Shown piece after piece: positions 34,660-42,975 of a stretch of 64,000 nucleotides of DNA. A program made the position numbers and the translations under genes. The stretch comes from Candidatus Avedoeria danica. GTDB taxonomy: Bacteria; Chloroflexota; Anaerolineae; Epilineales; Epilineaceae. The notes beneath the pieces are model-generated. The model worked only from the letters and a program-made list of their open reading frames with translations, was not told the DNA's origin and ran no database searches. Every line of letters starts with the position of its first letter. The first letter of the stretch is position 1. Location of the stretch: NCBI GenBank assembly GCA_016703025.1, contig JADJCV010000004.1, positions 434,001 through 498,000 on the forward strand. Reading direction: 5' to 3'.

Positions 34660-36942
34660 ATGCCAACGACATCGTCGACCAACCCGAAGCAACCGACCGC
34701 GGTTCGAAGGACGCGCCGATCCGGATCGCACCCACGCGGTGCGCCGGCGAAGGCGGCGACCGATCGCGATGCGGCCGTCGTCGCATCGCCGTCGCCCGAC
34801 TTGTCCGACCTGACCGACCCGTCCCTCTACCTCAACCGCGAGCTGAGCCTCCTCCAGTTCCAGTGGCGCGTCCTCGAGGAGGCGCAGGACCCGTCCAACA
34901 AGCTGCTCGAGCGCGTGAAGTTCCTCGGCATCGTCGGCAGCAACCTCGACGAGTTCTTCATGGTCCGCGTCGCCGGGCTGCACCACCAGGTCGAGGCCGG
35001 CGTCGTCGACGCGCCGCCGGACGGGCTGAGCCCCGCGGCGCAGCTGGCGGCCATCCGCCGCGATGCGCTCGCCCTCATGCGCCAGAGCCGCACGACGCAG
35101 CGGGAGCTGTTCACGGCGCTGCGCGCGCAGGACATCGCCGTGCTGGACTACGCCGAGCTCTCGCTGCGGCAGCGCGAGCAAGTCAAGCGCATCTGGGACG
35201 AGCAGATCTTCCCGGTCCTCACGCCGCTGGCATTTGATCCGGGCCGTCCGTTCCCGTTCATCTCGAACCTCAGCCTCAACCTGGCGGTGGTCGTGCGCGA
35301 CGCGGCCGGAACGGAGCGGTTCGCCCGCGTGAAGGTGCCCGGCGGCCTGCCGCGCTTCCTGCCCCTCAAGCGCTCCAGCGGCGGCGTGCGGCGGGACGGC
35401 ACGGCGCCGCGCAACCACGTCTTCACTTGGCTCGATCAGGTGATCGCCGCCCACCTCGGCGACCTCTTCCCGGGCATGACGATCGTCACGGTCTGCCCGT
35501 TCCGCGTCACGCGCGACGGCGACCTGACGATCCAGGAACTCGAGGCCGACGACCTGCTGGCGTCGATCGAGCAGAGCGTGCGCCAGCGTCGCTTCGGCGG
35601 CGTCGTGCGGGTGACGGTGACGGAGCAGATGCCGGCCAACCTGCGAGACCTGCTCGTCGCCGAGCTCGAGATGGACCCGAACGACGTCTACGTGCTCGAC
35701 GGCCCGCTCGGCATGTCGAGCTTGTTCAGCCTGTACGGGATCGACCGACCGGACCTCAAGGATCGGCCGTTCGTGCCGGCGCTGCCGGCCGCGCTCGCCG
35801 CAGGCGGCCAGGAGGACGGGCCGTCCGTCTCGGCCGCCGTCGCCCGTCCGAACGCGCAGCGCCTGTTCGAGGCGATGCGCGCCGGCGACATCCTGCTCCA
35901 TCACCCGTACGACTCCTTCGCCCCCGTCGTCCAGTTCCTGGACGCGGCGGCGCGCGACCCGCAGGTGCTGGCGATCAAGGTCACGCTGTACCGCGTCGGC
36001 AGCCCGTCGCCGATCGTCGACGCGCTCCTGACGGCGATCGAGAACCACAAGCAGGTGGCCGTGCTGGTGGAACTCAAGGCGCGCTTCGACGAAGAGAGCA
36101 ACATCACGTGGGCCAGGCGGCTGGAGCAGGCGGGCGTGCACGTCGTCTACGGCTTGCTCGGCCTGAAGACGCACTCCAAGGTGGCGCTCGTCGTCCGCGC
36201 CGAAGGCGACGGGATTCGGCGCTATGTCCACCTGGCCACCGGCAACTACAACCCGTTCACGAGCACGATCTACACGGACCTCGGCCTCTTCACGTGCGAC
36301 GCGGCGATCGGCGCCGACGCGACGGACCTCTTCAACTACCTGACCGGCTGGTCGGACAAGCACGCCTACCGCAAGCTCCTCGTCGCGCCGATCAACCTGC
36401 GCGAGCGGATGGAGGCGCTGATCGATCGCGAGATCGAGCATGCGCGCAAGGGGCGGGGCGGCCACATCGTCATGAAGATGAACAGCCTGGCCGACCCGGG
36501 CATTATCCGCCGACTCTACCTCGCCTCGCAGGCCGGCGTCCGCGTCGACTTGATCGTGCGGGGCATCTGCTGTCTGCGGCCGGGCGTGCCGGGGGTGAGC
36601 GACCTCATCCGGGTGCGCAGCATCGTTGGCCGCTTCCTGGAACACCACCGGATCTACTACTTCCGCAACGCCGGCCGCGAGGAGGTCTTCCTCGGCAGCG
36701 CCGACCTGATGCCCCGCAACATCGACCGCCGGGTCGAGGTCCTGTTCCCACTCGAGGACCCGCGCCTGATCGCCCAAGTGCGCGACGACGTCCTCGGCAG
36801 CGCGCTGGCCGACAACGTCAAGGCGCGCGAGCTGGGTGAGGACGGTCGCTATCGACGGGTGGCGCCGGCGGCGGGGGCGGAGGCGTTCAACAGTCAGGAG
36901 CGGTTGGTGGCGCATGTCGGGGGGCCGGGCTTGCCGGAGTAG
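34660..36942 (+). CDS. ppk1: Polyphosphate kinase 1
   Basis: Reversibly polymerises ATP gamma-phosphate into polyphosphate. 760 aa. N-terminal domain NRELSLLQFQWRVLEEA, head domain, then two PLD-like catalytic domains. The phosphorylated His is in LKTHSKVAL (about His505) and the second conserved His is in FLEHHRIYYFRN; LATGNYNPFTSTIYTDLGLF precedes it. An Arg/Lys-rich 45-residue N-terminal extension precedes the conserved part. GTGAGG lies upstream of the ATG. Its degradative counterpart ppx is 4 kb away on the other strand. Confidence 0.96.
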   Translation: MPTTSSTNPKQPTAVRRTRRSGSHPRGAPAKAATDRDAAVVASPSPDLSDLTDPSLYLNRELSLLQFQWRVLEEAQDPSNKLLERVKFLGIVGSNLDEFFMVRVAGLHHQVEAGVVDAPPDGLSPAAQLAAIRRDALALMRQSRTTQRELFTALRAQDIAVLDYAELSLRQREQVKRIWDEQIFPVLTPLAFDPGRPFPFISNLSLNLAVVVRDAAGTERFARVKVPGGLPRFLPLKRSSGGVRRDGTAPRNHVFTWLDQVIAAHLGDLFPGMTIVTVCPFRVTRDGDLTIQELEADDLLASIEQSVRQRRFGGVVRVTVTEQMPANLRDLLVAELEMDPNDVYVLDGPLGMSSLFSLYGIDRPDLKDRPFVPALPAALAAGGQEDGPSVSAAVARPNAQRLFEAMRAGDILLHHPYDSFAPVVQFLDAAARDPQVLAIKVTLYRVGSPSPIVDALLTAIENHKQVAVLVELKARFDEESNITWARRLEQAGVHVVYGLLGLKTHSKVALVVRAEGDGIRRYVHLATGNYNPFTSTIYTDLGLFTCDAAIGADATDLFNYLTGWSDKHAYRKLLVAPINLRERMEALIDREIEHARKGRGGHIVMKMNSLADPGIIRRLYLASQAGVRVDLIVRGICCLRPGVPGVSDLIRVRSIVGRFLEHHRIYYFRNAGREEVFLGSADLMPRNIDRRVEVLFPLEDPRLIAQVRDDVLGSALADNVKARELGEDGRYRRVAPAAGAEAFNSQERLVAHVGGPGLPE

Positions 36943-36985
36943 GGACGGCGGTGGCCGTCGCGCGAGGGCGTACGCGCCGCCGCTG

Positions 36986-37073
36986 GAATCCGACTAAGGA
37001 CTCGCGGCATTCCTCAGTGGGATTCGCTTCGGTACCCAAAGGGAATCGTGCGATTCCTTAGAGGGACTTGCGG
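36986..37073. repeat. Degenerate 20-24 nt direct repeat, about four units
   Basis: Units beginning AATCCGACTAAGGAC (36987), ATTCCTCAGTGGGATTCG (37009), TACCCAAAGGGAATCG (37033) and ATTCCTTAGAGGGACTTG (37053). Each is a quasi-palindrome (ATTCC...GGGAAT) followed by a CGCGG-like tail. They lie in the 439-nt gap after ppk1. I see no gene in the gap. Confidence 0.65.
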
Positions 37074-37260
37074 TCGTCTGCTCTCGCACTTTGCTCATGC
37101 GCCGGCCGCAAGCGCTGAGTCGCGTCACCGCCCCGACTGCTCACGGACACGAATGTGCGCTCGCTCGCCCTGCCGTCGGCCTCCGGCGCCGCCAGCATGC
37201 GTTTGCCCTGCAAGTGCGCCCCGCCCCTTGACACCCCCGCCCCCCCCGCGCGATGATTGC

Positions 37261-37323
37261 CCGCCCTCCGCCCCATCCGCCCGCCCCATCCGCCCGCCCC
37301 TCCGCCCGCCCCTCCGCCCACCC
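37261..37323. repeat. 12-13 bp C-rich tandem repeat in leader
   Basis: Units GCCCCATCCGCCC (two) and GCCCCTCCGCCC (two) plus partial copies, just upstream of the ATG at 37382. A possible promoter (TTGACA at 37228-37233) precedes it. Confidence 0.6.
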
Positions 37324-37381
37324 GCCGCCGTGCCGCGTGGCCCACCAGCCGCGCCGCGGCGCCTTGATCTGGAGCGCTCCG

Positions 37382-38833
37382 ATGTTGAACTCTCCCACCT
37401 GCCGTACGCCGATCTCGCGCGCCGGCGCGAGTCGAGCCAGCGCCCTCACCGTCGCCGCGTTCGGCGCAGCAATGTTCACCGCCCTCCGCCCCCACCCCGC
37501 CGCCGCCCAGTCCCCCGAGTGGCGCTTCGAGCGCCCCCCCAACGACCAAACCCTCCGCACGATCACCGCCGTCGATCACGACCACGCCTGGCTGGCCGGC
37601 GGTGACGGCGACAAGGACTGCGTGATCGGCCGCACGACGGACGGCGGCGCGCACTGGCAGGGGATCCAGTGCGACGACGGCCGACGGCCGGAGTCCATGG
37701 ACTTCGCCGACGTGAACAACGGCTGGATCGTCGGTCGCGCCGGCCAGATCCTGCGCACCACGGACGGCGGCCGTTCGTGGAGCGTGCAGCGCGGCGGCAC
37801 GGGCGCGGCCATCCTCAACGTCTTCGCCGTCGACGCCCAAACGGCCGTCGCCGTCACGCGCGACAGCGAGGTCCTCGTCACGACGGACGGCGGCAACAAG
37901 TGGACGCGGCGCACGACCGGTCGCGGCGAGGGGCTGTTCGACAGCTATTGGTTCGATGCCAACACCGGCTTCGCCGCCGGCAGCGCCGGGCTGATCACCA
38001 AGAGCATGGACGGCGGCAGGAACTGGCGCAAGATCGAGACCGGCAGCGACCAGCGCTTCTACGCGATCACGTTCACGGACGTGCGCCGCGGCTACGCCCT
38101 GGGCAACGACGTTCGCGTCACGGATGACGGCGGCGAGACGTGGCGGCTGCAGGTGCGGCCGGACAAGACGATGGCCGACATCGCCTTCGCGCCCGGCCAG
38201 CCGAACATGGGCTGGATCATCGGCGACGAGGGCCTGATCCTGCGCACCACCGACGGCGGCCAGCGCTGGGTGAACGACGGCGTCGGCCTGACCGGCAAGA
38301 GCATCCGCGGCCTGGCGGTCGTCGACCCGGAGACGATCTGGGTCGTCGGCACCGGCGGTCTCCTCATGCACCGCGTCGGCCCGCGCACCGTCCCCACCGA
38401 CCCGCCCCCGCCGCCGACGTCGACCCCCCGCCCGACCGCCATCCCGACGCGCACGCCCACCCCGACGCCGACGCTGACGCCGACACCGAGCGGCCCGTGG
38501 GTGCGGATCAACCGCGACGACCTCGTGCTCATGGTCGGATCGTACGGCGCCCGGCCGCTGGGCGTGCAGTACGGCAACCTCGGCGCCTCCGAGACCGTCT
38601 CGGCGACGCTGACCGGCCCGGTGACGTTCCTGGGCGGGCAGCGGGCGTTGAGCGCCCCGGTCTTCCCGATCGCCGGCGCCGGCGAGTACCCCGTCGTCGT
38701 CCAGGCGGCCCCCGGCGCCAAGAGCGGCGACGCGTGGTCGATCCGCGTGCGAATGGGCGCGGCCGTGACCGAGCGGGCCGGCATCATCGCCTGGCAGGCG
38801 CGGCTGCCGAAGCTGAACGTTCGGCTGCGCTAA
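37382..38833 (+). CDS. Secreted Ycf48-like beta-propeller protein
   Basis: 483 aa. A signal peptide ends near AAAQ (about residue 43). Seven-bladed propeller of BNR/Ycf48 type: TTDGGAHWQ, TTDGGRSWS, TTDGGNKWT, SMDGGRNWR, TDDGGETWR and TTDGGQRW mark successive blades, with W..G...I.(R/K) strands between. A short Pro/Thr linker with TPTPTL repeats leads to a C-terminal Ig-like beta domain of about 110 aa. Ycf48-type propellers assist assembly of membrane complexes in phototrophs; here the role is unknown. It is followed by a glycosyltransferase 110 nt downstream. Confidence 0.8.
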   Translation: MLNSPTCRTPISRAGASRASALTVAAFGAAMFTALRPHPAAAQSPEWRFERPPNDQTLRTITAVDHDHAWLAGGDGDKDCVIGRTTDGGAHWQGIQCDDGRRPESMDFADVNNGWIVGRAGQILRTTDGGRSWSVQRGGTGAAILNVFAVDAQTAVAVTRDSEVLVTTDGGNKWTRRTTGRGEGLFDSYWFDANTGFAAGSAGLITKSMDGGRNWRKIETGSDQRFYAITFTDVRRGYALGNDVRVTDDGGETWRLQVRPDKTMADIAFAPGQPNMGWIIGDEGLILRTTDGGQRWVNDGVGLTGKSIRGLAVVDPETIWVVGTGGLLMHRVGPRTVPTDPPPPPTSTPRPTAIPTRTPTPTPTLTPTPSGPWVRINRDDLVLMVGSYGARPLGVQYGNLGASETVSATLTGPVTFLGGQRALSAPVFPIAGAGEYPVVVQAAPGAKSGDAWSIRVRMGAAVTERAGIIAWQARLPKLNVRLR

Positions 38834-38874
38834 AGGCCTTCAAGACGCGCCGAGCTTCGATCTTCGACAGGACC

Positions 38875-38902
38875 GTCCTCCCCATCCAGCGATGGGGAGG
38901 AC
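38875..38902. repeat. 12-bp perfect hairpin GTCCTCCCCATC
   Basis: GTCCTCCCCATC, loop CAGC, GATGGGGAGGAC, between the propeller gene stop (38833) and the glycosyltransferase start. Terminator-like or REP-like; no T-tract. Confidence 0.7.
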
Positions 38903-38943
38903 AGGCGCGCGCCAGCGCGCCGGGTGGGGTCCGCAGCGACGTC

Positions 38944-40413
38944 TTGCTCGCCCTCGCCCTGTTCGCCCTGGCAGTCGCCGTCCGCCTGCCGTACCTCACG
39001 CACGTGCCGCGCTACACGGACGAAGTGCGGCGGATCCTGTGGTCCGTGCAGATCGGCGAGGGCGGGTTCTGGCCGCTGGCCTACAAGAACGGCTACAACG
39101 GTCCCGCGATGCTCTACCTCACGGCGCTGGCGCTGAAGGTCGCGCCGGCCGTCGCGACGCCGCGCTTCGTGGTGCTCCTCGTCAGCAGCCTGACCGTGCC
39201 GGTGACGTACGGTGCCGGGCGAGCGCTCGGCGGCCGCGCCGCCGGAACCGTGGCCGGGCTGCTCCTGGCGACGTCGTTCATCCCGGTCGTCGTGTTCGGC
39301 CACGTGGTCTGGGCGATCACGTTCGGCGCGCTGGCCGTCGTCGGCGCATGGTGGGCGACGGCGCTGGCGGTGCGGGGCGCGTCGCAGCGGTGGCTCGTCG
39401 GCGCGGCGTTCCTGGCCGGCCTCGCCGTGCAGTCGCATCCGGTGGCCGTGTTCCAGCTGCCCGGCCTCGCGCTATGGGTGCTCGCCCAACCGTCCGCTGT
39501 CCGACGGCCCCTCGTGCGCGCGCTGCCCCGCGCCGCCGCCGCCGCGGCGCTGGCCTACAGCCCGATCGTGCTGTACCGGCTGCAAGCGTGGCGAACGAGC
39601 GGCACATCGGCCCTGACGACGACACGCGACCTGCGTGCCGGCGGGCTCCTCAACCTCGGCGCATACGCCGCCGGCCTGCGCGACATGCTCGGCAGCCTCG
39701 TCGACTCGCTGAGCGGCGCCGGTCACCATGCCGGCGCGCCCGCCGTGGCCGACCCCGTCGCCTGGGTCGTCGTGCCCGCCGTCGCCGTTGCGCTCGTGCT
39801 CCTCGCCGTCCGCGGTCCGCGGCTGCCGCTGTGCGTGCTCGCGAGCGCCGTGCTCCTCCAGCCCTTCGTCATCCGCGAGTACAACTTTCCGCTCAGCGCG
39901 CGCTACGTCGGGCTCGTCGTGCCGGCGGCCTATCTGGCGATCGGGCTTGCGGCAGCCGAGGTCTGGCGCATTGGGCGGATCCCGCGCGTTGCGGCCGTCG
40001 GTGGGATCGTCGCCGCGATGGCCGTGCTGTCCGTCGTCCGCATCGCCGCGTTCTATCGGAACGAGACGGCGAACGGCAAGACGAACGCACCGATCATCGC
40101 TTTGGCCGCCGCCTGCCGCGACGGCTTCGTCGTCCTGGACGACGAGATCGGCGCGAGCTTCTCCGCCAGCGGCAACGTGAGCCGTGTTCTCGAGGCGCTC
40201 CTCGCGCTGCAGCGCACACCGCACGAGAAGGCCTCCACGCCAGCGGAGATGGATGAGATCCTCGCGGAGCGGAGCGACAGCGCGTGCGTCATCGTGTCCG
40301 ACGAGCACCGCGCGGTGATGCGGATGGGCAAGCGACTCGCGCCGGTCGACGGGCAGGCGGTGGCGGCGGGGGACGATGGCGACGGGTACGGGGTGTATCG
40401 CTGGGTGCCGTGA
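38944..40413 (+). CDS. GT39-type integral membrane glycosyltransferase
   Basis: 489 aa with about ten hydrophobic helices. The first helix (LALALFALAVAVRLPYLTHV) is followed by the acidic pair YTDEVR and then by GYNGPAMLYLTALAL. This matches the ArnT/PMT-like (GT39/83) fold, in which the loop-1 Asp/Glu is catalytic and the donor is a polyprenyl-phosphate sugar. A C-terminal soluble part of about 100 aa follows. No ATG or GTG precedes helix 1 in frame, so the TTG at 38944 is chosen; a start inside the previous gene cannot be excluded. Sugar and acceptor unknown; surface-protein glycosylation is plausible given the neighbours. Confidence 0.72.
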   Translation: MLALALFALAVAVRLPYLTHVPRYTDEVRRILWSVQIGEGGFWPLAYKNGYNGPAMLYLTALALKVAPAVATPRFVVLLVSSLTVPVTYGAGRALGGRAAGTVAGLLLATSFIPVVVFGHVVWAITFGALAVVGAWWATALAVRGASQRWLVGAAFLAGLAVQSHPVAVFQLPGLALWVLAQPSAVRRPLVRALPRAAAAAALAYSPIVLYRLQAWRTSGTSALTTTRDLRAGGLLNLGAYAAGLRDMLGSLVDSLSGAGHHAGAPAVADPVAWVVVPAVAVALVLLAVRGPRLPLCVLASAVLLQPFVIREYNFPLSARYVGLVVPAAYLAIGLAAAEVWRIGRIPRVAAVGGIVAAMAVLSVVRIAAFYRNETANGKTNAPIIALAAACRDGFVVLDDEIGASFSASGNVSRVLEALLALQRTPHEKASTPAEMDEILAERSDSACVIVSDEHRAVMRMGKRLAPVDGQAVAAGDDGDGYGVYRWVP

Positions 40414-40516
40414 GTGCGGTTCGTCCGACCTGTTCCGTTGGCGTTGTCCAAAACCGCCGTGGACTTACGCGGTCGCGATCGCGTCGCCGATAGGCCAGGT
40501 GGCGCGGACGCCTGCG

Positions 40517-42169
40517 TCACGTCCCCGCGTCCGCCCGCGCCAAGATCGCGGGTCGCTCCCCGAACACGCGCGCGAACGCGGTCAGCTGTCCGTCCAAGCC
40601 CCAGCGCTCCAGCGACCAGTCGCCGCCGGTCGTCACGTGGAGCGCCAGCGTGCCGTCGTCGCGGCGGGCGAAGCGGGCGTCGCGGACGACACCGGTGTGC
40701 GTTCGGTCCAGGCTCTCGGCCAGGCGCAGGAGCGCGGCCAGCGGCCGGACCAGGCGGCGGCCGGCGCGGGGCAGGTCGCGGTACTCGAAGCGCAGCTTGG
40801 ACGGGTACCCCTTGCGGTGGAAGCGGGCAACGGCGGCCAGCAGCTCGATCTCGTGGTCGTCGAACCCGAGCAGCGGGGCGTGCCGGACCAGGTAGTACGT
40901 GTGGCGCTCGTGGCCGCTGTAGGACAGGAAGGCGCCGATGTCGTGCAGCATCGCGGCGTGGGCCAGGATCTCGCGGGCGGTATCGGGCAGGTCATGGAGC
41001 CCGCCGGCGCGCGCGGAGTCGAACAGGCCGAGCGCCAGCCGGGCGACGTGGACGTGGTGCGGCTCATCGAACTGACAGCGGCGGCCGAGTTGGAGCACGC
41101 TCTGCTCGCGCACCGTCTGGCCGGCACGGATACCTGGGTGGTGGCGGTCCAGGTCGTCGAGGATCAGCCCCTCGCGCAGGCCGCGGTCGCTGATCGTCAG
41201 GTCGTTCACGCCCAGCTCTTCCAGCAGCGTCTGCAGGATCGCCGCGCCGGCGACGATGATGTCGGCCCGCGCCGGGTTGATCCCGGGGACCTTGGCCCGC
41301 TCGGCCTGCGGCAGCCCGCACAACATGCGCGCCACGTCCGCTACCTGTGCGGCCGTCACGACGTCCGTCCGCTCGCGCAGCCGGTTGTGCGCAAGCCGGA
41401 TCGCAATGTCGGCCACGTTCTGCGCCGTACCCGACGATCCGACGGCCATGTCGAGCGGTCCGTAGCCGGCCAGTCGCTGCAGCGCGCGCACCGCGGTGGC
41501 GCGGACGGTGTCCTGCAGCTCCGCATAGCGCGCGGCGCTGACCGGTCCGTCGTCGCCCGGTCGGAAGAACTGCGCCGTGAGCCGAATCGCCCCGAGCCGC
41601 AGGGAATCGAGCGCCCGATAGCTGTTCTGGTCGCCGACGATCAGCTCGGTCGACCCGCCGCCGATGTCGATGAACACCGCCGTCCGGTCGCCGAGGTGCA
41701 GGCCGCTCGCGACGCCCAAATAGATGAGCCGCGCCTCCTCCAGGCCCGAGATCGGCCGGACATCCAACCCGGTCGCGTCGCGCAGTCCGGACAGGAAGAC
41801 TTCGCGGTTGCGCGCCTCGCGCGTGGCAGCCGTCGCGATCGCCACGATCTCCGTCGCCCCGTTCGCCCGCGCCATGTCGGCGAACGTCCCTACGACGAGC
41901 GTCGCCCGCGCCATCGCGTCCGGCGTCAGGAAGCCGGTGCCGAACTCGCCCTCGCCCAGCCGAACGGTTTCCTTGCGCTGCGTCAGCTCGGTCGTGCTCC
42001 CGTCGGCGGTGATCCGCACGAGCACGAGCCGCACGGAGTTCGTGCCGATGTCGATGAACGCTTTGACCTGCGGCGAACTTCCCGCGTCGCCGGGGTCGAG
42101 AGAGCCGCGCTCTTCGGCCCGCGCGGCCGTGCCGCCTACGATCGCACCACGGTGGGCGTCAAACGACAT
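40517..42169 (-). CDS. ppx: Exopolyphosphatase / guanosine pentaphosphate phosphohydrolase
   Basis: 550 aa. Actin-like ATPase fold with FIDIGTNSVRLVLVRI (about 34-49), VFIDIGGGSTELIVGDQ and VGSSGTAQNVADIA. A C-terminal HD-like domain has HAAMLHDIGAFLSYSGHERH. Degrades polyphosphate and possibly pppGpp. The ATG at 42169 overlaps the CYTH-gene stop by 11 nt. A 30-residue leader precedes the fold. Converges with the GT39 gene, with 103 nt between. Confidence 0.92.
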   Translation of the reverse strand: MSFDAHRGAIVGGTAARAEERGSLDPGDAGSSPQVKAFIDIGTNSVRLVLVRITADGSTTELTQRKETVRLGEGEFGTGFLTPDAMARATLVVGTFADMARANGATEIVAIATAATREARNREVFLSGLRDATGLDVRPISGLEEARLIYLGVASGLHLGDRTAVFIDIGGGSTELIVGDQNSYRALDSLRLGAIRLTAQFFRPGDDGPVSAARYAELQDTVRATAVRALQRLAGYGPLDMAVGSSGTAQNVADIAIRLAHNRLRERTDVVTAAQVADVARMLCGLPQAERAKVPGINPARADIIVAGAAILQTLLEELGVNDLTISDRGLREGLILDDLDRHHPGIRAGQTVREQSVLQLGRRCQFDEPHHVHVARLALGLFDSARAGGLHDLPDTAREILAHAAMLHDIGAFLSYSGHERHTYYLVRHAPLLGFDDHEIELLAAVARFHRKGYPSKLRFEYRDLPRAGRRLVRPLAALLRLAESLDRTHTGVVRDARFARRDDGTLALHVTTGGDWSLERWGLDGQLTAFARVFGERPAILARADAGT

Positions 42170-42947
42170 CGCCGTCCCGTGCGCCGAGGATCGACAGCGC
42201 GCGGGCCAGACGGGCGCGCTCGTCCGGCGGCAGCTCGGCCACGGCGGGCGCCTCCGCCAACAGCTCGACCGCGCGATCGAACTTGCCGCCCACGGCCGCC
42301 CGTCCGCCGCTCGCGGCCGACAGTGCCGGCACGACACGCGCCAGGTCGTCCATCGTCGCGCCCGGCACCAGCTCGACCTCGACCTCGTCGAAGCTTGCGA
42401 TCGCATCCGCGCCGCGGCGGATGTCGCCGGGCAGGTGAAGCCGCACGGCGTCGATCGACAGTTCGCCGACCGTCGCGCCGTCCAGCGTCACCGCCCGGAC
42501 GCGCCGGCGCTGGGCCAGCGTGAAGAGCTCTGCCAGCGGCGGCACCGCGCCGCCGACCGCCGCTTCCGCGGCCAGCCGAACGTCGTCCGGCCACCCGGCG
42601 GTGTCGAACGGCGGGCCGACGACCGGGCCTTCGTGCTCGGCGCGGACGTGGACCCCGTCCCGCAGCGTGGCGGCGCCGGCGAGCTGCTTGAGCGTCACGA
42701 CGTGCTTGACGGACGGCCAGCCCTCGGCGCCGGTGATGAACCGCGTGCGGTGCCGCAGCGCCCAGCCGGCGCGCAGCAGCGCCAGGTCGTCCGTGTCCGC
42801 GTAGTCGTCCTGGTCCACCTTCTCCGCTACGGCGCCGAGCATGATGTCGTCGGCCAGCGTGTCCGCCTCGGCCAGCGCGTCGCCGACCTCGGGCGCGTCG
42901 AGGGTGAACTTGGCTTCGATCTCGATGGGGGGCGGCTGGGCGGTCAT
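42159..42947 (-). CDS. CYTH-domain (triphosphate tunnel) protein
   Basis: 262 aa, cytosolic. The ExExK signature IEIEAKF at about 8-14 and later paired charged strands (ALRHRTRF, VVTLKQLAG, RVRAVTLDG, EVEVELVPG) mark the tunnel fold, which binds inorganic triphosphate or polyphosphate through Mg2+. There is no C-terminal CHAD domain. Between nrdJ (28 nt) and ppx (overlap). With ppx it suggests a (poly)phosphate hydrolysis pair: tripolyphosphatase plus exopolyphosphatase. Adenylate cyclase activity is a less likely alternative. Confidence 0.85.
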   Translation of the reverse strand: MTAQPPPIEIEAKFTLDAPEVGDALAEADTLADDIMLGAVAEKVDQDDYADTDDLALLRAGWALRHRTRFITGAEGWPSVKHVVTLKQLAGAATLRDGVHVRAEHEGPVVGPPFDTAGWPDDVRLAAEAAVGGAVPPLAELFTLAQRRRVRAVTLDGATVGELSIDAVRLHLPGDIRRGADAIASFDEVEVELVPGATMDDLARVVPALSAASGGRAAVGGKFDRAVELLAEAPAVAELPPDERARLARALSILGARDGDVV

Positions 42948-42975
42948 TGCGGAAGACGTCGAGGGGGTGTTTCGT

